Positions 21,211 to 27,477 of a stretch of 27,477 bases of DNA are shown here, in pieces. Under the pieces are notes generated by a model. The model saw nothing but the letters and a program-made list of their open reading frames with translations. It had not been told where the DNA came from and did not search any database. Position 1 is the stretch's first letter, and every line of letters starts with the position of its first letter. Source of the stretch: Candidatus Izemoplasma sp. (lineage in GTDB: Bacteria; Bacillota_I; Bacilli_A; Izemoplasmatales; Izemoplasmataceae); assembly GCA_007116105.1 (NCBI GenBank), contig SKJA01000163.1, positions 1 through 27,477 of the forward strand, given 5' to 3'. The position numbers and the translations under genes were made by a program.

Positions 21211-23526
21211 ATGTTTGATATAAAAATACTTGAATTTGATAAGATTCTATCCTATGTTGCTCGATTAGCCCAAACCGACTTGGCTGAAAAGGCGATTTTA
21301 CAGACAAAAATCTCTACCTTAGCCTCCCATCTTGAGCAAACGCTTGAACGTGTCGACGAACTGCGCTTGGCCGAGCACTATGACCGCCGGTTCGATTTTA
21401 GTGGTGCCCACGATTTAACTTCTTTAATCAAAGATGTGCGGCTTCAGCGTCGTCTAGATGCGAAAGCTATGGTGTCAGTCAGTCAAACGCTCACCGCGGT
21501 TAACCGGGTAAAAAAACAAGCCCTGCGTTTAAGTGAAATTCTTGAACGTGATTTAAGTGTGTCTTTACTCGCGGCCCCTTTAGAGGCCATCCCGACATTA
21601 AAACACTATATTGATGCCCGCGTCGATGGGCAAGGCGAGATCAAAGATGAAGCTTCGATGACGCTTAAGACCGTGCGTCATAAGCACGCACAACTGCAAA
21701 AGAAAATCAAAGAAACACTTGACGGGTTGATGCGCAGTGAAGCGTCTAAGCTTACCGAAAGCCTATACACTCTGCGTTATGATCGTTATGTACTCCCCGT
21801 AAAACCAAGCGATAAAAACAGCGTAAAAGGCGCCATCGTCGATTACTCTCAAAGTGGTGAAACGGTCTACATTGAACCGGCCATCATGGCTCAACTGATT
21901 GCTCAAAGAAGACTTCTTGAGCAACAAGAGCTCGATGAAATTGAGCGTATTCTATGGGAAATGACCGGTGTGATTGACGAGCACAAGGACGTGCTTGAGC
22001 ACAATCAGTCCATTCTCACAGAACTTGACGTCTTAATGGCAAAAGGCATTTATGCTGAACAACTCAACGCTTCGAAACCACGCGTGAGTCAAGAACTCAA
22101 ACTCATCCGTGCTCGTCATCCTTTGTTACCACCGCATGACGTGGTTGCCAACACCATTCACCTGGCCCCACCGCATAAAATGATGGTCATCACAGGTTCA
22201 AACACCGGTGGTAAAACGGTTTTGCTCAAAACTGTGGGTCTGTTGGCCTTGATGCATCAAGCAGGGATGTTGATACCGGTTGATGAGGATAGTTCACTGC
22301 CGATTTTTAACGCCATCCGTGCAGACATTGGAGACGAACAAAGCATCGAGCAATCACTGTCAACCTTCTCCTCCCACCTCACCCATCTGATTGACATTGA
22401 GGCATCCGCGAAAGAGCAAGCGTTAATTCTGTTAGATGAAGTCGGTTCAGGCACCGACCCTCAAGAAGGGGCCGCGTTGGCGATGAGTTATTTGGATAGG
22501 TTGTTGACACGAGATGTTCTCGTGTTTGCCTCAACACACTATCCAGAACTTAAAGCCTTTGCCTATGACCGAGAAGCTGTGATGAATGCATCCGTAGCTT
22601 TCGATGTGGAGACACTCAAACCGACGTACAGACTCTTAATGCACACACCGGGAACCTCACACGCATTTCTAATCAGTGAGCGCCTAGGGCTACCTAAGGC
22701 GATCATCGAAGAAGCCAAAACCATTTACGAAAACACGCAAAGCGCCTCATCGAACATGATTCAAGTCTTGCACGATGAAAGTGTCCGTCTCGATCAGCTG
22801 ATGCAAACGTATCATGAGAAAGTCAAACACATACAGCAACAAGAACACGAGCTCACCAAACAGCTTAAAGCACTTCATGAAGAAAAAAATAGCTTCAAAG
22901 AACGACTGAATGCCAAGCAACATCAAGAGCTTAAGCAAATGCGAGAAGACATGGAAGCGTTCATCGAGTCACTAGAAGCTAAAATGGATGAACGCAGTAA
23001 ACTACCACTGTTAGCTGAAGCTAAACAAGGACTCTCAAAACTCGCCCCCAGTGTGGAAGAAGACATTCAATCACAACCTCACAACTATGCGCCAGGCGAT
23101 CGTGTGTTGGTACACAAATACAACCGTGAGGGGGACTTGGTCAAAACCTTAAAAGGGTCTTTGTGGCAAGTGAAACTGGGAGCTTTGACCATCAACTTAC
23201 ACGAGCATGAGTTTACCTTTATTGACTCACCCAAACACGCTAAGCAAAAGATTGCTTCCCACACACCCACCAAGCGTGTCGCCATGCAATGCGATTTGCG
23301 AGGTCTAAGACTGCATGAAGCTGAAGAAATGCTGGAAAAATATCTTGATGATTGTGCTGTTGCAGACGTGCCGTTCGCGACAATTGTCCATGGTTTTGGG
23401 ACTTTAGCAATCCGCAACATGGTCAAACTTCGGCTGAAAGATCATCCATTGGTGCTAAGACACCGCGATGGGTTTATGAACGAGGGTGGACAAGGGGCAA
23501 CCATTGTTTACTTTAAAGAAACGTAA
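21211..23526 (+). CDS. mutS2: Endonuclease MutS2 (ribosome rescue / recombination)
   Basis: A MutS2-family protein of 771 residues. Bacterial MutS2 suppresses recombination or splits collided ribosomes; it does not take part in mismatch repair. The order is as expected: N-terminal core and lever helices (~1-310), ATPase with Walker A GSNTGGKT (329-336) and Walker B LILLDEVGSGTDP, then a coiled region (~515-620) rich in Gln, Glu and Lys, a KOW-like stretch (YAPGDRVLVHKYNREG), and a C-terminal Smr domain (~694-770). The Smr motifs are CDLRGLRLHEA and HGFGTLAIR, where HGxGTGALR is more usual, and the final GGQGATIVYF. The N-terminal mismatch domain of MutS1 is missing, as it should be. ATG has AAGAGGAG upstream. 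trxA follows, as in other Firmicutes. Confidence 0.95.
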   Translation: MFDIKILEFDKILSYVARLAQTDLAEKAILQTKISTLASHLEQTLERVDELRLAEHYDRRFDFSGAHDLTSLIKDVRLQRRLDAKAMVSVSQTLTAVNRVKKQALRLSEILERDLSVSLLAAPLEAIPTLKHYIDARVDGQGEIKDEASMTLKTVRHKHAQLQKKIKETLDGLMRSEASKLTESLYTLRYDRYVLPVKPSDKNSVKGAIVDYSQSGETVYIEPAIMAQLIAQRRLLEQQELDEIERILWEMTGVIDEHKDVLEHNQSILTELDVLMAKGIYAEQLNASKPRVSQELKLIRARHPLLPPHDVVANTIHLAPPHKMMVITGSNTGGKTVLLKTVGLLALMHQAGMLIPVDEDSSLPIFNAIRADIGDEQSIEQSLSTFSSHLTHLIDIEASAKEQALILLDEVGSGTDPQEGAALAMSYLDRLLTRDVLVFASTHYPELKAFAYDREAVMNASVAFDVETLKPTYRLLMHTPGTSHAFLISERLGLPKAIIEEAKTIYENTQSASSNMIQVLHDESVRLDQLMQTYHEKVKHIQQQEHELTKQLKALHEEKNSFKERLNAKQHQELKQMREDMEAFIESLEAKMDERSKLPLLAEAKQGLSKLAPSVEEDIQSQPHNYAPGDRVLVHKYNREGDLVKTLKGSLWQVKLGALTINLHEHEFTFIDSPKHAKQKIASHTPTKRVAMQCDLRGLRLHEAEEMLEKYLDDCAVADVPFATIVHGFGTLAIRNMVKLRLKDHPLVLRHRDGFMNEGGQGATIVYFKET

Positions 23527-23552
23527 CACTTGACAAGAGCAACGCGAAATGT

Positions 23553-23581
23553 TTGAATATATGAGTCAATAACTATATAAT
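23553..23581 (+). promoter_or_regulatory. trxA promoter
   Basis: TTGAAT (23553-23558), a 17-base spacer and TATAAT (23576-23581) give a good sigma-A promoter 27 bases before the trxA start. A perfect TTGACA at 23530-23535 lies exactly 17 bases further up but has only TTGAAT as its -10, so it is probably not used. Confidence 0.75.
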
Positions 23582-23607
23582 GAATATAGCAAAAGGAGGT
23601 TTTGATT

Positions 23608-23916
23608 ATGGCAGTAGTATACGCAGATTCAACAAACTTAGAAGAACAAGTCAAAGACGGAATTGTCATCTTAGATTTTTACGCAGATTGGTGTGGCCCA
23701 TGCAAAATGATTGGCCCAGTGCTCGAGCAAGTCGCCAACGAAAACAGCGACGTTAAAGTGGTTAAAGTGAACGTCGATGAGAACATCGGACTTGCACAAC
23801 AATATGGTGTTCAAGGCATTCCTGCATTGTTTGTTTTAAAACAAGGTAAAGTCGTTGCTCAAAAAGCAGGCTTTATGCCCAAAGATGCCATCGTAAAATG
23901 GGTTCGTAGCGCCTAG
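23608..23916 (+). CDS. trxA: Thioredoxin
   Basis: A classic small thioredoxin of 102 residues that reduces protein disulphides in the cytoplasm with thioredoxin reductase and NADPH. The active site is DWCGPCKM (Cys29 and Cys32), followed by the strand VKVVKVNVDEN and the cis-proline loop GIPALFVL. The chain is complete and of normal length. A TTG at 23602 would add two residues; ATG 23608 is chosen since AAGGAGG lies eight bases upstream. It has its own promoter and terminator, so it is a single-gene unit between mutS2 and truB. Confidence 0.96.
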   Translation: MAVVYADSTNLEEQVKDGIVILDFYADWCGPCKMIGPVLEQVANENSDVKVVKVNVDENIGLAQQYGVQGIPALFVLKQGKVVAQKAGFMPKDAIVKWVRSA

Positions 23917-23926
23917 TTAAAACAAT

Positions 23927-23955
23927 GCACCGGCTTTCGCCGGTGCTGTTTTTTT
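23927..23955 (+). terminator. trxA terminator
   Basis: GCACCGGC (23927-23934), loop TTTC, GCCGGTGC (23939-23946), then TG and seven T. It is a strong rho-independent terminator. Confidence 0.93.
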
Positions 23956-23957
23956 AT

Positions 23958-23986
23958 GTGACAGAGCCTTTTAGATGCAGTATAAT
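23958..23986 (+). promoter_or_regulatory. truB promoter with near-leaderless start
   Basis: GTGACA (23958-23963), a 17-base spacer and TATAAT (23981-23986) form a near-consensus promoter directly behind the trxA terminator. GGTGAT (23993-23998) begins seven bases after the -10, where transcription should start, and the ATG is at 24002. Confidence 0.75.
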
Positions 23987-24001
23987 AACATAGGTGATGA
24001 C

Positions 24002-24847
24002 ATGAATGGTATCGTATTGGTCAATAAACCGTGTGGCCTTACCAGCCACGATGTAGTCTATCGTTTACGGAAGCAGTTACAAACCAAAAAAATCGGTCAT
24101 GCGGGCACTTTGGATCCCGATGCTGAAGGTCTTTTAGTGTGTGCTGTCAATCAAGGCACACGGTGTTTGAAGTACTTTGAAGAGGGACTCAAACATTATC
24201 AATTCGGGGTTCGCTTTGGGGTTTTAACGGACACACTTGATCATACGGGTCAAATACTCGAATCCCCACCGATGCCTACGTTGCCTCATCAGTTCGACCT
24301 AACGGCATTTGAGGGTGTTTATCCGCAAACGCCCCCAGCTTATTCCGCTGTGAAAGTTGCAGGCAAGAAACTGTATCAGTACGCGCGTGAAGGTCAAGCG
24401 ATTCCAGTGGTTGAACCACGCCTGATCACCGTACATCAGTTCAATCAACTCAGTGGGTTAAGCGACACGTTTGAAGCCGAGTTCGAGGTCCTCTCAAGTA
24501 AAGGACTGTATGTGCGTCAGTTGGCACTCGACCTTGCCAAACGGTACGGAACTGTCGCCCACACGACCTACATCAAACGGTTGGGTGTGGGAAGCTTTAA
24601 GCTTGCGGATGCCACCGCATTAGAAGCCGTCAATGAAGAAGCCGTAATGTCTTTAGAACGCGCGCTTGCGTTTCTACCCGAACACCGCCTCTCCGAAGAA
24701 GAAGCGACCAAAGTAAAGCACGGCGTCGCGCTTCATCTCAACCGCGAAGAACCACGTCTGCGCCTTATGTATCAATCAAACGTCTACGCGATTTACGAAC
24801 GTCACGAATCCACACTGTATAAAGCGGATGTCGTGTTTCCAAGGTGA
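24002..24847 (+). CDS. truB: tRNA pseudouridine(55) synthase
   Basis: Makes pseudouridine 55 in the T-loop of tRNAs. The protein of 281 residues has the TruB core: NGIVLVNKPCGLTSHDVV at the start, then KIGHAGTLDPDAEGLL, with Asp38 as the catalytic aspartate, then GVLTDTLDHTG and PPAYSAVKVAGKKLYQYAREG, the KYARxG-type motif. A C-terminal PUA-like region follows. The frame opens 27 bases earlier (23975), but the -10 box lies inside that stretch, so ATG 24002, with GGTGAT upstream, is the true start. The ribF ribosome binding site overlaps the stop. The truB-ribF-rpsO order is that of Bacillus, but rbfA and pnp are absent here. Confidence 0.95.
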   Translation: MNGIVLVNKPCGLTSHDVVYRLRKQLQTKKIGHAGTLDPDAEGLLVCAVNQGTRCLKYFEEGLKHYQFGVRFGVLTDTLDHTGQILESPPMPTLPHQFDLTAFEGVYPQTPPAYSAVKVAGKKLYQYAREGQAIPVVEPRLITVHQFNQLSGLSDTFEAEFEVLSSKGLYVRQLALDLAKRYGTVAHTTYIKRLGVGSFKLADATALEAVNEEAVMSLERALAFLPEHRLSEEEATKVKHGVALHLNREEPRLRLMYQSNVYAIYERHESTLYKADVVFPR

Positions 24848-24851
24848 TTGT

Positions 24852-25790
24852 ATGCCACAAATTCGAACACTTACTCCTTATACCATTCAAGAGCCACTCA
24901 TCGCTGCGATGGGCTTTTTTGATGGCATCCACCTCGCCCATCAGGCGTTGATTCAAAAAACCATCAACTTAGGTAAAACGAAAAACCTTAAAACTGCCAT
25001 CATCACGTTTGATGTCCACCCAAAAACCATCATTTTTGGTCTCGAGTATCGATACATCACGCCTTTCCAGCATAAACTAGCGATGCTTGAGCGCTTCGAT
25101 GTGGATTATATTTATGTGATCAATTTTGATCATGCGATTGCAAAAAGTGATCCCCAACAGTTTATTGATGAGTACTTGACTGCAATTGACACACTGGTAT
25201 GTGGTTTTGATTTCAAATTTGGCTATCGCGGCAGTGGAAACGCCGCATTGTTAAAGCAACAAACACGCTTTGATACCGTGGTCATTGAGCAAATGCGTTA
25301 TGAACAAGCGAAAATTGGAAGCACCCATATTCGCGATTTGATTGAAGCCGGCTATGTCGACCAAATCCCTGCGACCTTGGGTCGTTTTTACAGCATTCGT
25401 GGTGAGGTCATTCATGGCGCTAAAAAAGGTCGTTTGATTGGTTATCCTACCGCAAACATTGATGTCGATCACTTTATGGTGCCAAAGACAGGTGTATACA
25501 TCACAAAAACTTGGCATCACAATCAATGGTACGATTCCATGACGAGCGTGGGCTATAACCCTACACTCAACCGACAAAAGCAAGTCAGTGTCGAAAGTTA
25601 CTTGTTTGACTTTGATCAAACCATCTACGGTGAAGTCATCGAGACTTACTTCATCCAACGTTTACGCGATGAACTTAAATTTGATGATGTCAGTGCGCTC
25701 ATTCGCCAAATCGACGAAGATGGCAGACGTAGTCAAGAATTCTTAAAAACTCATCAGTTTCACTTGCCATTTGATAAGACTATGCTATAA
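24852..25790 (+). CDS. ribF: Bifunctional riboflavin kinase / FAD synthetase
   Basis: Converts riboflavin to FMN and then FAD. The N-terminal FAD synthetase domain has MGFFDGIHLAHQ (~20-31, the nucleotide-binding motif), TFDVHPK, CGFDFKFGYRGSG (~117-129) and STHIRDLI (157-164). The C-terminal riboflavin kinase domain has GRLIGYPTANID (193-204), PKTGVYI (211-217), VGYNPT and the FDFDQTIYGEVI region. Length (312) is normal. The frame opens 24 bases earlier, but ATG 24852 is preferred because AAGGTGATTG, which contains the truB stop, serves as its ribosome binding site. It is co-transcribed with truB. It provides the FMN and FAD that NqrB, NqrC and NqrF of this window need. The promoter of rpsO lies in its last codons. 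Confidence 0.95.
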   Translation: MPQIRTLTPYTIQEPLIAAMGFFDGIHLAHQALIQKTINLGKTKNLKTAIITFDVHPKTIIFGLEYRYITPFQHKLAMLERFDVDYIYVINFDHAIAKSDPQQFIDEYLTAIDTLVCGFDFKFGYRGSGNAALLKQQTRFDTVVIEQMRYEQAKIGSTHIRDLIEAGYVDQIPATLGRFYSIRGEVIHGAKKGRLIGYPTANIDVDHFMVPKTGVYITKTWHHNQWYDSMTSVGYNPTLNRQKQVSVESYLFDFDQTIYGEVIETYFIQRLRDELKFDDVSALIRQIDEDGRRSQEFLKTHQFHLPFDKTML

Positions 25791-25791
25791 T
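25764..25791 (+). promoter_or_regulatory. rpsO promoter inside the end of ribF
   Basis: TTGCCA (25764-25769), a 16-base spacer and TATAAT (25786-25791) with TG before it (TGcTATAAT). This is one of the best promoters in the window, and it overlaps the ribF stop codon. Confidence 0.8.
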
Positions 25792-25797
25792 ATCCTT

Positions 25798-25875
25798 GCG
25801 CCTTTTTCTTGGCTTAACGTACTCCAGCGTTTTGCGACGATTAAGGTAAGACAATGTTAAAAGGAGGAAAACACT
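25798..25875 (+). promoter_or_regulatory. rpsO leader, possible S15 autoregulatory site
   Basis: The ~78-base leader can form CTTAA (25813-25817) with TTAAG (25841-25845), or instead AACG (25816-25819) with CGTT (25828-25831). The two share bases and exclude each other. S15 controls its own mRNA through leader structure in several bacteria, with different folds, so this is a reasonable candidate but not a recognised motif. AAAGGAGG lies before the start. Confidence 0.35.
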
Positions 25876-26145
25876 ATGGCACTCACTAAGGAACAAAAAT
25901 TAGAAATCGTGGAAGCGTTTCGTACCAAAGAAGGCGACACGGGTTCTCCAGAAGTTCAAGTTGCGATTTTAACGAAAGAAATCAATGACTTAAACGCGCA
26001 TCTTAAACTGCACAAGCACGATCATCACTCACGCCGTGGTCTACTTAAAAAAGTTGGTCACCGTCGTAATTTGATGAAGTACTTAGCGAAAAAAGATGTT
26101 GAACGTTACCAAACGCTCGTTAAAAAGTTAGGATTACGTCGATAA
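25876..26145 (+). CDS. rpsO: 30S ribosomal protein S15
   Basis: Binds the central domain of 16S rRNA early in 30S assembly. The 89-residue protein is of normal length and shows the full S15 signature: [39 protein letters not shown], and [19 protein letters not shown], ending GLRR. The start has AAAGGAGGAAAACACT upstream. It has its own promoter and terminator, so it is expressed alone as well as by read-through from truB-ribF. pnp, the usual next gene, is not here. Confidence 0.98.
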   Translation: MALTKEQKLEIVEAFRTKEGDTGSPEVQVAILTKEINDLNAHLKLHKHDHHSRRGLLKKVGHRRNLMKYLAKKDVERYQTLVKKLGLRR

Positions 26146-26150
26146 AAGAG

Positions 26151-26179
26151 AGAACTTCTTCAAAGAAGTTCTTTTTTTT
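26151..26179 (+). terminator. rpsO terminator
   Basis: AGAACTTC (26151-26158) pairs with GAAGTTCT (26165-26172), with a further T-A possible, followed by T to 26179. Confidence 0.9.
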
Positions 26180-26187
26180 GATATGAT
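26159..26187 (+). promoter_or_regulatory. Possible promoter of AI-2E gene
   Basis: TTCAAA (26159-26164), a 17-base spacer and TATGAT (26182-26187). The -35 lies in the loop of the rpsO terminator. GGTGAT (26199-26204) and ATG (26208) follow closely. Confidence 0.4.
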
Positions 26188-26207
26188 AAACCATAGGTGG
26201 TGATTGT

Positions 26208-27344
26208 ATGAATCTTCAATCTCGTAAAGTGAATTGGATGGTGAATTTAACCCTCGTCCTTTTAGCGTTGGGTGTTCTTTATCTAGTTCAAGCATTGTTT
26301 GGTGATTTCATTACGCGCTTCATGAATGCATTCAATGCGATTGTGTTGCCTTTTGCGATCGCGTTGTTCATTAGTTATTTGATTGCGCCCATCTTTAGAC
26401 TGTTAGAGCGTCGCTTGAAAAGTCGAAATCAACTCTTCAATACGGTCATTGTCTTTGCCTTGATTCTTGCAGCACTGGGAACGTTTAGCGTTTTTGCAGG
26501 TGCCATCATTTATGATCAAGCGTTGTCATTCATTGAGAATGATTGGCCGAATATAATCGAAACCTTTCGGACCTTTTTAGAAAACAACCCAAGGCTCTTA
26601 AATGCCTATGAGAGTTTCATCGCGTTTTTTGAGTTGGATCGTCTGCCGACCACCAGCATCAATTTTTTAGGCATCTTTCAAACGTTGACCAACATTATCA
26701 TTACGGTTGTGCTCGTTCCGGTGTTCTTGTTCTTTATTCTCAACGATCGAAAAAGAATTTACGATGGTTTATTGGTTTTGTTTCCGAAGAAATGGCGTCA
26801 TCACGTCATTGAATTGACACAACGAGCGCATCATGTGATTGAAACATATTTTAATGGCCGCTTTCTAACGATGGCGTTCATGGCAGTCATTTTCACCATT
26901 GCCTTTTTTATCTTTGGCTTTGGTGGACGCAGCATTCTTTTTGGCTTTATGATGGGCTTTTTTGATGTCGTCCCTTATGTGGGTCCATTCATTGCCATGG
27001 TCTTGCCGGTGCTCTTTAGTCTCACCGACGATTCTTTACTGTTTGGCAACTTTGCACCACTGGCGGTCATCATCATGGTGACGGTTGGTCAGCTCATTCA
27101 AAACAATGTTGCACAACCCATCATCATGGGAAAAGAGACTAAGCTACATCCATTACTCGTCTTGAGCTCGTTTGTGTTCTTCGGCTATTTGTACGGCGTG
27201 ATTGGGATTATTTTGGCCATTCCACTGACCGGTACCATTCGCTCAACCGTTGAATACATTCATGAGTTTAGACAAAAAAAGACGTTGGACAAAGATGACA
27301 AGAAGAAGATTAAGCAGATAAAAGAAGAGGTGACGTCTTCATGA
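26208..27344 (+). CDS. AI-2E family permease (PerM/YtvI type)
   Basis: A polytopic membrane protein of 378 residues with about seven or eight helices. Family markers: two close N-terminal helices (~11-31 and ~42-60), a long amphipathic extracytoplasmic stretch (~95-150), the helix TNIIITVVLVPVFLFFILNDRKRIYDGL, FNGRFLTMAFMAVIFTIAFFIFGF, GFFDVVPYVGPFIAMVLP and NNVAQPIIMGKETKLHPLLVL. The family is named for autoinducer-2 export, but most members have other or unknown substrates, including Na+/H+ exchange, so the name should not be taken as the function. The C-terminus is a Lys-rich tail. The stop overlaps the next start (ATGA), so both are in one operon. Confidence 0.9.
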   Translation: MNLQSRKVNWMVNLTLVLLALGVLYLVQALFGDFITRFMNAFNAIVLPFAIALFISYLIAPIFRLLERRLKSRNQLFNTVIVFALILAALGTFSVFAGAIIYDQALSFIENDWPNIIETFRTFLENNPRLLNAYESFIAFFELDRLPTTSINFLGIFQTLTNIIITVVLVPVFLFFILNDRKRIYDGLLVLFPKKWRHHVIELTQRAHHVIETYFNGRFLTMAFMAVIFTIAFFIFGFGGRSILFGFMMGFFDVVPYVGPFIAMVLPVLFSLTDDSLLFGNFAPLAVIIMVTVGQLIQNNVAQPIIMGKETKLHPLLVLSSFVFFGYLYGVIGIILAIPLTGTIRSTVEYIHEFRQKKTLDKDDKKKIKQIKEEVTSS

Positions 27345-27477
27345 CTTTAATGTCTTTTTTAGACACCATACATCCCATAGCACTTTACTTCATCATTTTT
27401 GTGGTTAAGATTTTTGAAGTTGCCATCTCGACGTTCCGGATTGTCATTGTGACCAAAGGTGAACGTCTAAAAGGCGC
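27341..27477 (+). CDS. UPF0316/DUF2179-type membrane protein, 3'-truncated by window edge
   Basis: The first ~45 residues of a new gene. ATG 27341 overlaps the AI-2E stop by four bases and has GAGGTGA upstream. The sequence starts MTLMSFLDTIHPIALY, then a membrane helix, then FEVAISTFRIVIVTKGERLKG. This last stretch matches the N-terminal helix motif of UPF0316 (DUF5698 plus DUF2179) proteins, which read STxRxxxxxKGxKxxAA at this point. The rest lies outside the window. Confidence 0.65.
   Translation, partial: MTLMSFLDTIHPIALYFIIFVVKIFEVAISTFRIVIVTKGERLKG

Noticed and set aside
23530..23558. Perfect TTGACA with TTGAAT 17 bases downstream as a second trxA promoter.
   Set aside because: TTGAAT is a poor -10 and works better as the -35 of the TATAAT at 23576.
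1..27477. Possible Mycoplasma-type code with TGA as tryptophan.
   Set aside because: TGA ends nqrB, the DUF1576 gene, truB and the AI-2E gene in overlapping ATGA arrangements, and tryptophans are coded by TGG throughout.

Overview
The window reads as a chromosomal segment of a low-to-mid GC Bacillota/Mollicutes-type bacterium, for example the Acholeplasma / Izemoplasma / Haloplasma side. Reasons: the rnhC-mutS2-trxA and truB-ribF-rpsO clusters are Firmicutes-like; the envelope genes are single-membrane in style (lipobox lipoproteins, Opp importer, membrane-anchored phosphodiesterase); ribosome binding sites are strong AGGAGG or GGTGAT. TGA is used as a stop (nqrB, the DUF1576 gene, truB, the AI-2E gene), so the code is standard and not that of Mycoplasma. 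The placement is inference; no rRNA or tRNA gene was seen.

Layout. 1-1940: two near-identical tandem glycerophosphodiester phosphodiesterase genes, each followed by the same small terminator. 1999-4096: an ABC-F ATPase and a small unknown membrane protein. 4142-8096: an operon in the order nqrB-C-D-E-F, a Na+-translocating NADH dehydrogenase with no nqrA, and with an NqrB that lacks the usual N-terminal region. A lipoprotein gene follows directly behind the operon terminator. 8558-17210: an oligopeptide ABC transporter operon (oppA, B, C, D, F plus a small membrane protein) with an elaborate promoter/leader and extra segments in every subunit: an Ig-like domain and Asp-Pro linker in OppA, ectodomain insertions in OppB and OppC, and charged, helix-prone insertions in OppD and OppF. 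17268-18472 (minus): a DUF2177-DUF1295 membrane pair. 18603-20212: a DUF1576 membrane protein with internal duplication, coupled to a small soluble protein. 20239-26145: housekeeping genes rnhC (minus), mutS2, trxA, truB, ribF, rpsO. 26208-end: an AI-2E family permease and the start of a UPF0316/DUF2179-type protein.

How it fits together. The cell appears to scavenge peptides and phosphodiesters at its surface and to couple NADH oxidation to ion export through an Nqr-like complex whose final electron acceptor is unclear without NqrA. ribF would supply FMN and FAD for that complex. The most unusual parts are the NqrA-less Nqr and the enlarged Opp transporter. Several genes also have a -10 box so close to the Shine-Dalgarno sequence that their mRNAs would begin at, or within a few bases of, GGUGAU. 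No CRISPR array, insertion sequence, prophage or attachment site was found, and no gene-free stretch exceeds 300 bases. The longest, 8558-8818, is the oppA regulatory region.
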